A DNA stretch of 42,955 bases from an uncultured Spirochaetales bacterium. Its GTDB lineage: Bacteria > Spirochaetota > Spirochaetia > Sphaerochaetales > Sphaerochaetaceae. Positions 24,545 through 31,863 of this stretch are shown here, one piece after another. Under the pieces are notes generated by a model. It worked only from the letters and a program-made list of their open reading frames with translations. It ran no database searches and had not been told where the DNA came from. The DNA lies in assembly GCA_934247875.1 (NCBI GenBank), contig CAKQJZ010000009.1, positions 1 to 42,955 of the forward strand. The letters are read 5' to 3'. Position 1 is the stretch's first letter. Each line of letters begins with the position of its first letter. The position numbers were made by a program, and so were the translations under genes.

Positions 24545-25123
24545 ATGCTAGAGACCATACTTAGTGCAAAGCTTCCAATAAGCGGATGGCCAGTAATCAT
24601 CATAATCATAACTACCCAGTTCATCTCTTCATATCTTGTCAACCTTATTTCTTATATGAAGCTTAAAGCTGTTTATCCACTATTCAAAACAAGGAAATTC
24701 GAGAAGAAGGGACAGATTTATGAGAAGTATCTCAAGATAAAGCTTTGGAAGGACTATGTCCCAGCAATAGGCTCCTTCGACAAAAAGAACCTGACAAGAG
24801 ACAAAATCAACGACGATTATGTTTCGATGTATCTCTTAGAGAGCCTTCGCGCAGAGCTTTGCCACTTCTATGCAATTCTATTTGCTATCGTTGTTCTGTT
24901 CTGCACTGTCAGAGAAGAGTGGTTCTTCATAATCATCTACACTATTCTTCTCAATATGCCATGCATAGTGATACAGCGCTACAATAGACCACGCTTTGAG
25001 AGAATGCTCTCCAGCGCTAGAAAAACAGGGCACCCTGTAATTACAGACTTCTATCTTAAAGAAGAATACAAGGCGCCTAAGAAAGAGAAAGCAAATCAGA
25101 AATCCAAGAAGAAAGTAAACTGA
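24545..25123 (+). CDS. CrtO-type membrane acyltransferase-like protein
   Basis: A 192-residue membrane protein resembling glycosyl-4,4'-diaponeurosporenoate acyltransferase (CrtO). The diagnostic stretches are LWKDYVPAIGSFDKKNL (about residues 65-82), LESLRAELCHFYAI with the conserved glutamate, and near the end LNMPCIVIQRYNRPRFER. Hydrophobic segments lie at about residues 14-33, 108-125 and 130-150. Other carotenoid genes are not seen, so the acyl acceptor is likely something else, such as a glycolipid; this is inference. The C-terminus is lysine-rich. It follows the RlpA-like gene with GAGG 6 nt before ATG. Its last 28 nt overlap the convergent outer-membrane gene. Confidence 0.75.
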   Translation: MLETILSAKLPISGWPVIIIIITTQFISSYLVNLISYMKLKAVYPLFKTRKFEKKGQIYEKYLKIKLWKDYVPAIGSFDKKNLTRDKINDDYVSMYLLESLRAELCHFYAILFAIVVLFCTVREEWFFIIIYTILLNMPCIVIQRYNRPRFERMLSSARKTGHPVITDFYLKEEYKAPKKEKANQKSKKKVN

Positions 25124-26256
25124 GTGCTTATTCTATTATCTCCAATTGTATATTTCTCTCCTTTTAAGAGATAAGCAACCTGATAACCTAAATCGATGAA
25201 ATCAAAGATTGTAACTGTGAACTGTGCACCTGTTGAGATAATGCAATTGGACTCATAGTGATCTGTATTGAAAAGTTTTCCACAGCCGTAGCCAGCATCA
25301 AAGAAGAGGTTGATTCTTGGAAGTATTCCATTAATTCCCATCTCAGGACCTGCAAAGCGGATATCTAGATTATTAACAGCTGTGAACTCTGTATTGTATG
25401 TATATGTATTGAAACCTCTGACTTTTCTACCAAGAGATACAGGTCCTTCAATGTACTTCGGAACAGCAGAGCCAGTTGTAAAGTTTGCATTGAATCTATC
25501 AATCAAAGTAATGCTGAACCAATTCATATCATCACTCTTAAGCTGATAGAGAGTATAAGCACCAACACCATTTAAAGTCAGAGATGTATAATCTGCATAG
25601 CCATCTAAGCTTTTGTTAAGTGCTTTTGGAGACCACTTCAAATCCAGATATGATACAAAGCCTGTATTGTTGTAGATATCATCATGCATCATATCAAGCT
25701 TCAAGTTAACAAAAAGCTCATTAGCTAAAAGCTGATGGTTTCCATTTAAATCTGGATAAATAGAGCCACTGTAAGATGAGCCAAGATAGTCATCTAGCCC
25801 TAGCACTGGATATTCAGATGGAAGCTTCTTGTTTGAGCCTTTCTTCATAGAATCAAGTGCTGCTTCATATTTGCCATTGTAGCCAGCAGTAAGCACTAAA
25901 AGATCTTTCTCATCAACAGGAGATGTTAAAAAGCCCTGAAGGAATCTAAGTGATAAATCTGCTGATGCAACATCATAGATTATCGGGTTCTCATATCTGA
26001 CGACGCCTGTAGCAGGATCTTGCCAAAGTCTTCTGTTTAAGTAACCACCACCAACTAAAAGCTGGAAATCTGTCTTATTGCCTTCAATGAATGAAAGTCC
26101 ATTGTACCCTACTCCTCCAACTACATAAGTCGGGATAAAACCAACAAGAATATCTGGATGCTGATTAAGCGTTGAGAATACGAAATGGAACGGGGATGCG
26201 AAAAGAGATGAAACAACAATCAATGATAGAAGTAGAACTGTAAGTAGCTTTTTCAT
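25096..26256 (-). CDS. Predicted outer-membrane or surface protein
   Basis: A 386-residue protein with a signal peptide (MKKLLTVLLLSLIVVSSLFA). Residues 25-386 contain many short alternating strands and aromatic residues, and the C-terminus RISTQFTFFLDF ends in Phe. This is typical of an outer-membrane barrel. A periplasmic-facing part may be formed by the glycine- and aspartate-rich loops (about residues 130-180). ATG 26256 has GGAG 5 nt upstream. A TATAAT at 26277-26272 on the minus strand supplies its -10. Specific function unknown. Confidence 0.72.
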   Translation of the reverse strand: MKKLLTVLLLSLIVVSSLFASPFHFVFSTLNQHPDILVGFIPTYVVGGVGYNGLSFIEGNKTDFQLLVGGGYLNRRLWQDPATGVVRYENPIIYDVASADLSLRFLQGFLTSPVDEKDLLVLTAGYNGKYEAALDSMKKGSNKKLPSEYPVLGLDDYLGSSYSGSIYPDLNGNHQLLANELFVNLKLDMMHDDIYNNTGFVSYLDLKWSPKALNKSLDGYADYTSLTLNGVGAYTLYQLKSDDMNWFSITLIDRFNANFTTGSAVPKYIEGPVSLGRKVRGFNTYTYNTEFTAVNNLDIRFAGPEMGINGILPRINLFFDAGYGCGKLFNTDHYESNCIISTGAQFTVTIFDFIDLGYQVAYLLKGEKYTIGDNRISTQFTFFLDF

Positions 26257-26271
26257 AAATACTCCGCTGTT

Positions 26272-26277
26272 ATTATA
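26272..26277 (-). promoter_or_regulatory. -10 box for the outer-membrane protein gene
   Basis: TATAAT lies 15 nt upstream of ATG 26256 and leaves room for the GGAG site. No good -35 is visible at 16-18 bp. The rest of 26278-26534 has no ORF that I believe, apart from a large hairpin at 26383-26425. Confidence 0.45.
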
Positions 26278-26382
26278 GCAAAGAAATGATAATTCAGAGT
26301 GCATGATATTCCGAATTAACAAAGATTTTAAGCTTCTATTTTCCGCTTAATACCATTCACTACTTCTGGCAGCACTAAAATA

Positions 26383-26425
26383 GGAGTCCAACGGAATACC
26401 TATGTTTCGCATCACGTTAGACTCC
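26383..26425. repeat. 11-bp inverted repeat in a gene-poor gap
   Basis: GGAGTCCAACG at 26383-26393 and CGTTAGACTCC at 26415-26425 pair over 11 positions with one C-A mismatch, around a 21-nt loop. No T-tract follows on either strand, so it is not a standard terminator. It lies beside a truncated gene and may mark a remnant of a mobile element. Confidence 0.5.
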
Positions 26426-26534
26426 CATGAATTTCTTCAAAGTAAATTCTCTTTTAGCCACGCTTAAATCTTGCATTGGCTAACATTTGACTTCTCATGC
26501 TATGAATTTATGAATAACACGTGGGAAGACTCGG

Positions 26535-27062
26535 TTATTCAATTGCAGAGAAGTTCATTACCCAAATACCATTTCTTGTAGAACCCTTGCGAGACAGAAT
26601 TTCCTTATCTCTAAGTGCTGACAATATGCGTTTAACTGTTGCCGTACTATAGCCTGTTGCTTCTACAATATCTGTTCGTGCCATCCTTGAATTATTGCAA
26701 ATTAGCGACAATACTCGTTTTTCTCTTTCATCTAAATTCGTCATCTTTGCAATCGAATACGGTATGGTCTCATTAGGCTCATTTTTAGGCTCATTAGGCT
26801 CATCATGAGCCTGATATTCCATCTCAGTTCCATAATTGAGATTTTTCAGAATTACGAAAAAGGACGTTCTTGTTGAAGTGAATACTGGCTCTTTTTCAGG
26901 CACATAATTATCCTGATGCTCATAAGCGCGACATATTTTACCAAGACCACTACCTTGACGCTCCATATATCCAATTCTTCCAAAAATATCAGCCAAAAGT
27001 GGATTTCGTCTCACTGAACTTACACTATTAATATCTACAAGCCCATGATTTTTTCGCCACAA
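26535..27062 (-). pseudogene. Truncated AlbA_2/HATPase-type DNA-binding regulator
   Basis: About 175 residues of a C-terminal fragment. RRNPLLADIFGRIGYMERQGSGLGKI is the conserved segment of AlbA_2 (Schlafen-like) plus ATPase (HATPase_c_4) regulators, normally preceded by about 350 residues not present here. The last 60 residues form a winged helix (RTDIVEATGYSTATVKRILSALRDKEILSRKG). An in-frame stop lies just upstream of the TTG at 27062, so the missing portion is lost rather than hidden in another frame. A short EPNEP repeat links the parts. The break lies about 80 nt from a tRNA gene. It may still be translated as a small winged-helix protein. Confidence 0.75.
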
Positions 27063-27142
27063 ATTTGCAACTTAAGATTTTATGCTGAAATCTTCTTCCC
27101 CATATATTGATTCTCTTTTTGAATTCCCATACAATGTCTAAC

Positions 27143-27215
27143 GGGCCTTTAGCTCAGTGGTTAGAGCAAGGGACTCATAATCCTTGGGTCGCGAGTTCAA
27201 GTCTCGCAGGGCCCA
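27143..27215 (+). tRNA. tRNA with CAU anticodon (Ile2 or elongator Met)
   Basis: A complete 73-nt cloverleaf: acceptor GGGCCTT with AGGGCCC, D arm GCTC..GAGC, anticodon stem AGGGA/TCCTT with loop CTCATAA (anticodon CAT), T arm GCGAG-TTCAAGT-CTCGC, discriminator A. The first pair is G-C, so it is not an initiator. The body (for example TTAGCTCAGTGGTTAGAGCA and GGTCGC) resembles the lysidine-modified Ile2 tRNA as much as elongator Met. CCA is not encoded in register (AACCA follows). Confidence 0.93.
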
Positions 27216-27222
27216 ACCAAGG

Positions 27223-27251
27223 AAAATGGAGAGCACTCCTCTCCATTTTTT
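27223..27251 (+). terminator. Intrinsic terminator of the tRNA
   Basis: ATGGAGAG (27226-27233), loop CACTC and CTCTCCAT (27239-27246) form a perfect 8-bp stem that runs into TTTTT. It lies 11 nt after the tRNA. The A-run before it extends the stem. Confidence 0.85.
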
Positions 27252-27308
27252 ATATCATAACCACGTAAGATTTCTTGAAACCAATAGCGGGGAAAGGGGA
27301 CAAAGCTA

Positions 27309-27761
27309 ATGGAAGAAAACGCACTTGAGAGCCTAATCGTGCTCAACAATGACATTTATCGTGATTTGCAGAAAGTCAAAGCATCGTTAAGTGATGCTGA
27401 AAATTTCAGGATTATGCATATCGTATGCTTATATTGCATCTACAAGAAAGAAGGAGATATCTATGCAACTCATCTTTCTGATGTTGCGCATCTCGATAAA
27501 GCTGCAATTTCACGCGCTCTAGCTGATTTAGAAGTAGGAAACTACATAAGCAAGCATTGTGAGAAAGATACAAAGTACAAAGCAAAGCTTATGCTTACAA
27601 AGAAAGGAAGAGAAGAAGCTAAGAGAATCAAAGACTCTATCGATAATGCCACTTCAGCTATTCTGAAAGACTTCGATGAAGATGAGATTGTTACTCTTCT
27701 CTCTCTTCTTGAAAAGCTGAATATGACTGTATCGATGTATCTGAACTCAACTAACGCCTAG
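27309..27761 (+). CDS. MarR-family transcriptional regulator
   Basis: A 150-residue winged-helix regulator. The recognition region is THLSDVAHLDKAAISRALADLEVGNYISKH (about residues 52-82), followed by the wing KDTKYKAKLMLTKKGREEAKRI and a C-terminal dimerisation helix (DEIVTLLSLLEKLNM). Ligand unknown. No target gene can be assigned, because the tRNA precedes it and a convergent operon overlaps its last 15 nt. A GGGG about 9 nt before ATG is a weak SD. Confidence 0.9.
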   Translation: MEENALESLIVLNNDIYRDLQKVKASLSDAENFRIMHIVCLYCIYKKEGDIYATHLSDVAHLDKAAISRALADLEVGNYISKHCEKDTKYKAKLMLTKKGREEAKRIKDSIDNATSAILKDFDEDEIVTLLSLLEKLNMTVSMYLNSTNA

Positions 27762-28667
27762 AGCTTCTGCTACCTTCATTACTAAAAGAGCTGCTTCAGC
27801 TGTAGCATCCATCTCTTCACCACGGGAAAAAGATGTGATGAAATCTGAGTAGAAAGAAGCAAGATAATCTTGATTATCGACAATCTCTACTCTTCCCTCT
27901 TTTTCTGTGTATCCAGTCAAGACGCCATTTTTGAAGTAGAGTGTACCTTTCTCTCCATAAACAGTGACTGAAAGCATAGCTTCTTTATATGCAGAGCTGA
28001 TCATTTCAAATGAGCCTATTGCCCCGCTCTTGAACTTGAAGAGAGCGCATAGCACATCATCATATTGAGATCTTTTAGCAATGTTGGATTTCGCTTCTGA
28101 TAAGCTTTCAGGTCTTCCTCCAATGTATAAGAGGATATCTAGTGGAAGATAGCCTTCATGGAGAAGCGGAGAGAATGTCTCACGCTCAGATTCAAAAGCG
28201 CTTTCGCTTTTAGAGAAGATATAGCTTACGCTGATTTTTAGTATCTTCCCAATATCTGCACTCTTCATGAAGCGTATTGCTTTAGATGAGCGATAGATCA
28301 ATGCTGGAACTATAGGAACTCCTTCCCTCTCTGATAGCTCAATCAAAGCCTTCAGATCATCACTCTGATTAGCAATAGGGAGGGCTGAGATAACAGGACG
28401 CTGAGAGAGTAATCCAAGGCGAACTGCATCAGCTCTCTCAAGAAAAGATGTGATAGCAACAACGCCATCCACATCGCTATCTTCAAGCATGTACTCTATC
28501 TCTTCATAGCTTTTAGAGATCAGGTGACGCTCAGCAAATTCACGCGCTCTGGCAATTTTAGCGCTTCTGACTGCAGATAGCGTTAAGCCAGCTGTTCTGC
28601 TTATTGCAGCTGCATGGCGCTCAGCCTCTCGCCCTGCGCCGATTAAGCCAAAAGAGAAATCACTCAT
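27747..28667 (-). CDS. Gfo/Idh/MocA-family protein lacking catalytic residues
   Basis: A 306-residue protein with an N-terminal Rossmann domain (FGLIGAGREAERHAAAI, residues 5-21) and the C-terminal sugar-dehydrogenase-like domain. The family's EKP motif after the Rossmann strands reads SALPIANQ, so the catalytic Lys is absent. The conserved GxHxxD near residue 185 reads EGYLPLDILLYIGG, so the His is absent as well. The NAD-binding glycines remain. It may bind a nucleotide or sugar without redox activity. It overlaps the preceding gene by 8 nt and is last in a four-gene operon. Confidence 0.8.
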   Translation of the reverse strand: MSDFSFGLIGAGREAERHAAAISRTAGLTLSAVRSAKIARAREFAERHLISKSYEEIEYMLEDSDVDGVVAITSFLERADAVRLGLLSQRPVISALPIANQSDDLKALIELSEREGVPIVPALIYRSSKAIRFMKSADIGKILKISVSYIFSKSESAFESERETFSPLLHEGYLPLDILLYIGGRPESLSEAKSNIAKRSQYDDVLCALFKFKSGAIGSFEMISSAYKEAMLSVTVYGEKGTLYFKNGVLTGYTEKEGRVEIVDNQDYLASFYSDFITSFSRGEEMDATAEAALLVMKVAEALGVS

Positions 28668-29115
28668 CTATCTCTTTAAGCTCTTCGATTAAATCGAGAC
28701 TATCGAGGAGCGTATCTGAAAGAATCTGGAAGATAGCATCCTCATCTTTAAGAGCTATAAGGCCAAAATCCTCTTTCACTCCATCTCCATATGCAACTAT
28801 ATGAGAAGGTGTGAAGAAGCCTCTGGTGTTATAGTCGCTCTGAAGCTCTTTCACACTTACATGCAAAAGAGATGAGAGCTCTCTTAAGTCCTCTCTTTCA
28901 ACAGAAACGGAGTATATGTACTCTCCGTTATATAGTGCAACGAGTGCATACTCTATAGATACAATGCTAGTCTCAGAAAGAGGCTTAGGTGCTTTTAGAA
29001 ACCTTACATCAAGTCCTTCAACTGTGTATCGTCTCATAGCATAGCTATCTGGATCTGCAGCATTAGGAAGCAAAGAAGAGTCTATCTCTTCACAAAGTCG
29101 TTTATCTACAATCAT
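28660..29115 (-). CDS. Hypothetical protein in YihY/lipase operon
   Basis: A 151-residue cytoplasmic protein I do not recognise. It contains alternating strands and helices (IVSIEYALVALYNGEYIYSVSV, REDLRELSSLLHVSVKELQ) and an acidic C-terminal helix (DTLLDSLDLIEELKEIDE). No signal peptide, membrane segment or Cys/His site is seen. It has ATGA overlap with the YihY gene and 8-nt overlap with the Gfo/Idh-like gene, so it is probably a stable partner of one of them. Confidence 0.7.
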   Translation of the reverse strand: MIVDKRLCEEIDSSLLPNAADPDSYAMRRYTVEGLDVRFLKAPKPLSETSIVSIEYALVALYNGEYIYSVSVEREDLRELSSLLHVSVKELQSDYNTRGFFTPSHIVAYGDGVKEDFGLIALKDEDAIFQILSDTLLDSLDLIEELKEIDE

Positions 29116-30368
29116 ATTCTCTCCAGCAGATTCTCAAGTGTCAGTTCTTTAAATGGCTCTTCGCCGCCTTTGAAGAACTCCATAGCAACAGCCTCTCCAA
29201 GTGTATCGACATCGGCTGTAACTTCATCTGCGCCATACAATACAGCTAGCACATCTGTAAGCTTTATCTGATCAAGCGGGCGTGCAGGCACAAAGAGAGT
29301 CGCCTGAGTGTTGCATGATATTATGAAGCCTGCTTCTTCAAAGTCATTTAAATATGATGATACTCTGCTCATTGGTATTATAGCCTTTCTTGAAAGCTCT
29401 TTAGCAGAAGTCGGACCTTCTCCTTTATTGAATCGAGCCGCAATCAGCAATAGCACATTAACAGACTCTACAAGTATTTTACCTGGTAGCTGAGGACGCC
29501 CTAGAAGCGTATTTCTATCTGGTCTGAATTGATGTATATAGCAAATCTCACCAATGCATATAACGATATACCAGAAGATATAGAGATAGAGCAAGATGAA
29601 GAAGAAAGAAGCAAGTGAGCCATAGATGACAGATTGCATAACTGAAGTAACGACAACTTTCTTGAAGATATTTGATGCAATTATCATCGAAATAGTGCCT
29701 GTAATAGAGGCAACATTGGCAGACTTGAATCTTACTTTTGCATTAGGTATGGCAATAAGCACAACTAAGAACAGAACATAAAGAAGTGCCCATGGGATTA
29801 TCTTATTGTAAATGCGATCAAAGAATGTAGTATCTATGCCATTGAGACGTGCCTCAACCTGGCGTTGCATAGTGTAGCCAAATGCGAATAAGAGAGCTGC
29901 AACAAAGCCAAAGACTATGAGGAACATCAGAATCATCGAGAAGCGCTTCATCGTGCCAGATCTAGGCCTTGTGCGGAATATCTGGTTGATTACTGCATAA
30001 ATCTTATTTACCAGGAACATTCCGGTAATCATGAATGAGACAATACCGAATATGCCAAGTGTCATTGCATTTGATGAGTAGCCACTCATAGTAGAAATCA
30101 GCGAGTGCGCAAGATCTTTGCCAAATGCATCTGTGAGAATGTTCTCCATCAGATTCAGAAATGGCTGCAGAACTCCAAATGAGGAGACAAATACAAATAA
30201 GAATGTAACACATGGAACAATCGCAATAAGAGATGAGTAGACAAGGCCTGATGAGAGTATTGTTACATTATCATTGCCAATGCTTCTCAGAACAGACTTG
30301 ATGACTTGCCAATAATCTACCCACCAAAGTACAAATCTTCGTCCAAGTGATTCTTTATCACTTTTCAT
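29112..30368 (-). CDS. YihY/BrkB-family membrane protein with winged-helix tail
   Basis: A 418-residue protein. Residues 1-290 carry about six transmembrane segments with the family opening (SSGLVYSSLIAIVPCVTFLFVFVSS). The C-terminal 130 residues look like a winged helix (TSAKELSRKAIIPMSRVSSYLNDFEEAGFIIS), as in the longer members formerly misnamed ribonuclease BN. Function is unknown: transport and lipid translocation have been suggested for the family. It overlaps the lipase gene by 11 nt and the next gene by 4 nt. Confidence 0.9.
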   Translation of the reverse strand: MKSDKESLGRRFVLWWVDYWQVIKSVLRSIGNDNVTILSSGLVYSSLIAIVPCVTFLFVFVSSFGVLQPFLNLMENILTDAFGKDLAHSLISTMSGYSSNAMTLGIFGIVSFMITGMFLVNKIYAVINQIFRTRPRSGTMKRFSMILMFLIVFGFVAALLFAFGYTMQRQVEARLNGIDTTFFDRIYNKIIPWALLYVLFLVVLIAIPNAKVRFKSANVASITGTISMIIASNIFKKVVVTSVMQSVIYGSLASFFFILLYLYIFWYIVICIGEICYIHQFRPDRNTLLGRPQLPGKILVESVNVLLLIAARFNKGEGPTSAKELSRKAIIPMSRVSSYLNDFEEAGFIISCNTQATLFVPARPLDQIKLTDVLAVLYGADEVTADVDTLGEAVAMEFFKGGEEPFKELTLENLLERI

Positions 30369-31272
30369 TTAGTACACCTTTATAAAATGAGACTATGTGA
30401 TCCATTACATCATAGCGCATCTTATCGTTGAGAATCTCATGTCTGCCGCCCTCCATCAATACTAGGCGCACATCTTCAATCCCAACGCTCTTATAGCGCT
30501 CATAGCTCTCTTTTACGCCCTTGCTATAACCTCCTACTGGATCCATATCACCAGAGATAAGCATAATAGGAAGATCTTTCCTGATAGCAGAAGCAAGCTT
30601 TTTATCATTTGCAGTAAATGAGCCAGTAATCAGATCACGATAGAAAGCTGATGTGCATATAAATCCACACTCTGGGTCTCTAATATATTTCTCAACTTCT
30701 TTTCTGTCACTGCTAAGCCATGCAAACTCCCCTTCATCCTTGAACTTCTTATTGAAGCTTCCAAAAGCAAGCTTATCTAAAAGCGCATCCTTTTGCTTTC
30801 CGCCATTGCGTCTTACATGCGCATTTGCAATGAAGAGACCAACTTTGCCAAGAAAACCCTGAGAGCCACCAGTGCCACATATTACAGCTGCACTATAATC
30901 ATCGCTATGGAGTGCTATATTGGTTCTTGTCAGGAATGAGCCCATTGAGTGACCAAAGATGAAGTGAGGCAGATCTGGATACTCTTTCTCAATCTCTTTA
31001 TCAAGCTGATAGCTATCATTTGCAATCCTCGACCAGCCATCGCGCTCTGAGAAGTAGCCATAGAGCCCATCAGCGCTCTTACCATGCCCTCTGTGGTCCT
31101 GAGCATACACAGTAAAGCCCTCTTTATTCATCCTAGCAGCAAACTCATCGTATCTTAAGCTGTGCTCTGCCATTCCATGGTTGATATGTATAGTCGCTAC
31201 ACATCCTTCTACACGCCATACGCGATAAAACAGCTTCTTGCCATCGTCCAATACCAAATACTTCTCTTCCAT
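30358..31272 (-). CDS. Alpha/beta hydrolase, monoacylglycerol lipase type
   Basis: A 304-residue serine hydrolase. The oxyanion HGMAEHSLRYDEFA (about residues 31-44) and the nucleophile elbow FIFGHSMGSFL (Ser near 108) match monoglyceride lipase and lysophospholipase L2 homologues. The acid is in ISGDMDPVGG and the His in EGGRHEI. All triad residues are present. I start at ATG 31272 because GGAG is 5 nt upstream; ATG 31296 lies 2 nt after a TATATT -10. It heads the operon with YihY, an unknown protein and the Gfo/Idh-like protein, suggesting membrane-lipid turnover, which is inference. Confidence 0.88.
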   Translation of the reverse strand: MEEKYLVLDDGKKLFYRVWRVEGCVATIHINHGMAEHSLRYDEFAARMNKEGFTVYAQDHRGHGKSADGLYGYFSERDGWSRIANDSYQLDKEIEKEYPDLPHFIFGHSMGSFLTRTNIALHSDDYSAAVICGTGGSQGFLGKVGLFIANAHVRRNGGKQKDALLDKLAFGSFNKKFKDEGEFAWLSSDRKEVEKYIRDPECGFICTSAFYRDLITGSFTANDKKLASAIRKDLPIMLISGDMDPVGGYSKGVKESYERYKSVGIEDVRLVLMEGGRHEILNDKMRYDVMDHIVSFYKGVLNEK

Positions 31273-31348
31273 AACATCTCCAATGTCTGAATACATAAAA
31301 TATAACTTAAAAAAAACGAATGAGCACTACTCCATTAACAATATCGAT

Positions 31349-31354
31349 TATAAT
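31349..31354 (+). promoter_or_regulatory. -10 box 8 nt before the YfcE start (leaderless)
   Basis: TATAAT at 31349-31354, then CTGAAAAC and ATG 31363. No SD. The -35 region is weak. Confidence 0.45.
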
Positions 31355-31362
31355 CTGAAAAC

Positions 31363-31863
31363 ATGGAAAGACCACTACTCATCACATCAGATATCCACGG
31401 AAATGAAGAAGGCGTCAGATTGCTTAAAAGCGCAATCTCTAAATTCAATGTTGATCTGATTCTCTCAGCAGGAGACCAATGTCCTGATCCATATGATCCA
31501 TTCTATCAAAGCCTGCTTTCAGTTAGAGGCAACTGCGACAGATTCTATAACTATGGCACTTTGCCTTTTCCGCCGCTTTTCAGAGAGCTGGAGTTATTTG
31601 GACGCAAGATCTACATAACACATGGCGATGTTTATTCATATGAGGACTTTCCTATAAAAGATGGAGACATCTTCATATCTGGCCACACGCATGTTCCATT
31701 GATGATAAAGAAGAAAGGCTTCTATATCCTGAATCCAGGCTCCCCTTCCCGCCCAAGGTCAAGTGAAGGCCCTACTGCTATATTGCTAGATAGTCAATGC
31801 GCGCGTTTGATCTCGCTTCTCGATTTAGCCCAGATTTCAGCTTTGAGCTTCTCTTCTCTATAA
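31363..31863 (+). CDS. YfcE/MJ0936-type metallophosphodiesterase
   Basis: A 166-residue calcineurin-like phosphoesterase. Motifs are TSDIHGN (metal Asp/His, residues 5-11), LSAGDQCP (Asp), VRGNCDR (Asn), ITHGDVY (His) and SGHTHVP (His-His). Its length is normal for YfcE-type cyclic-nucleotide phosphodiesterases, but the last 25 residues are of low homology and overlap the convergent AOR-like gene by 70 nt. Function is cytoplasmic; the natural substrate is not known. Confidence 0.9.
   Translation: MERPLLITSDIHGNEEGVRLLKSAISKFNVDLILSAGDQCPDPYDPFYQSLLSVRGNCDRFYNYGTLPFPPLFRELELFGRKIYITHGDVYSYEDFPIKDGDIFISGHTHVPLMIKKKGFYILNPGSPSRPRSSEGPTAILLDSQCARLISLLDLAQISALSFSSL

Noticed and set aside
27143..27215. 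tRNA as an integration (att) site
   Set aside because: No repeat of the tRNA 3' end is seen in the flanking sequence, no integrase gene is present, and the degraded gene lies on the 5' side.
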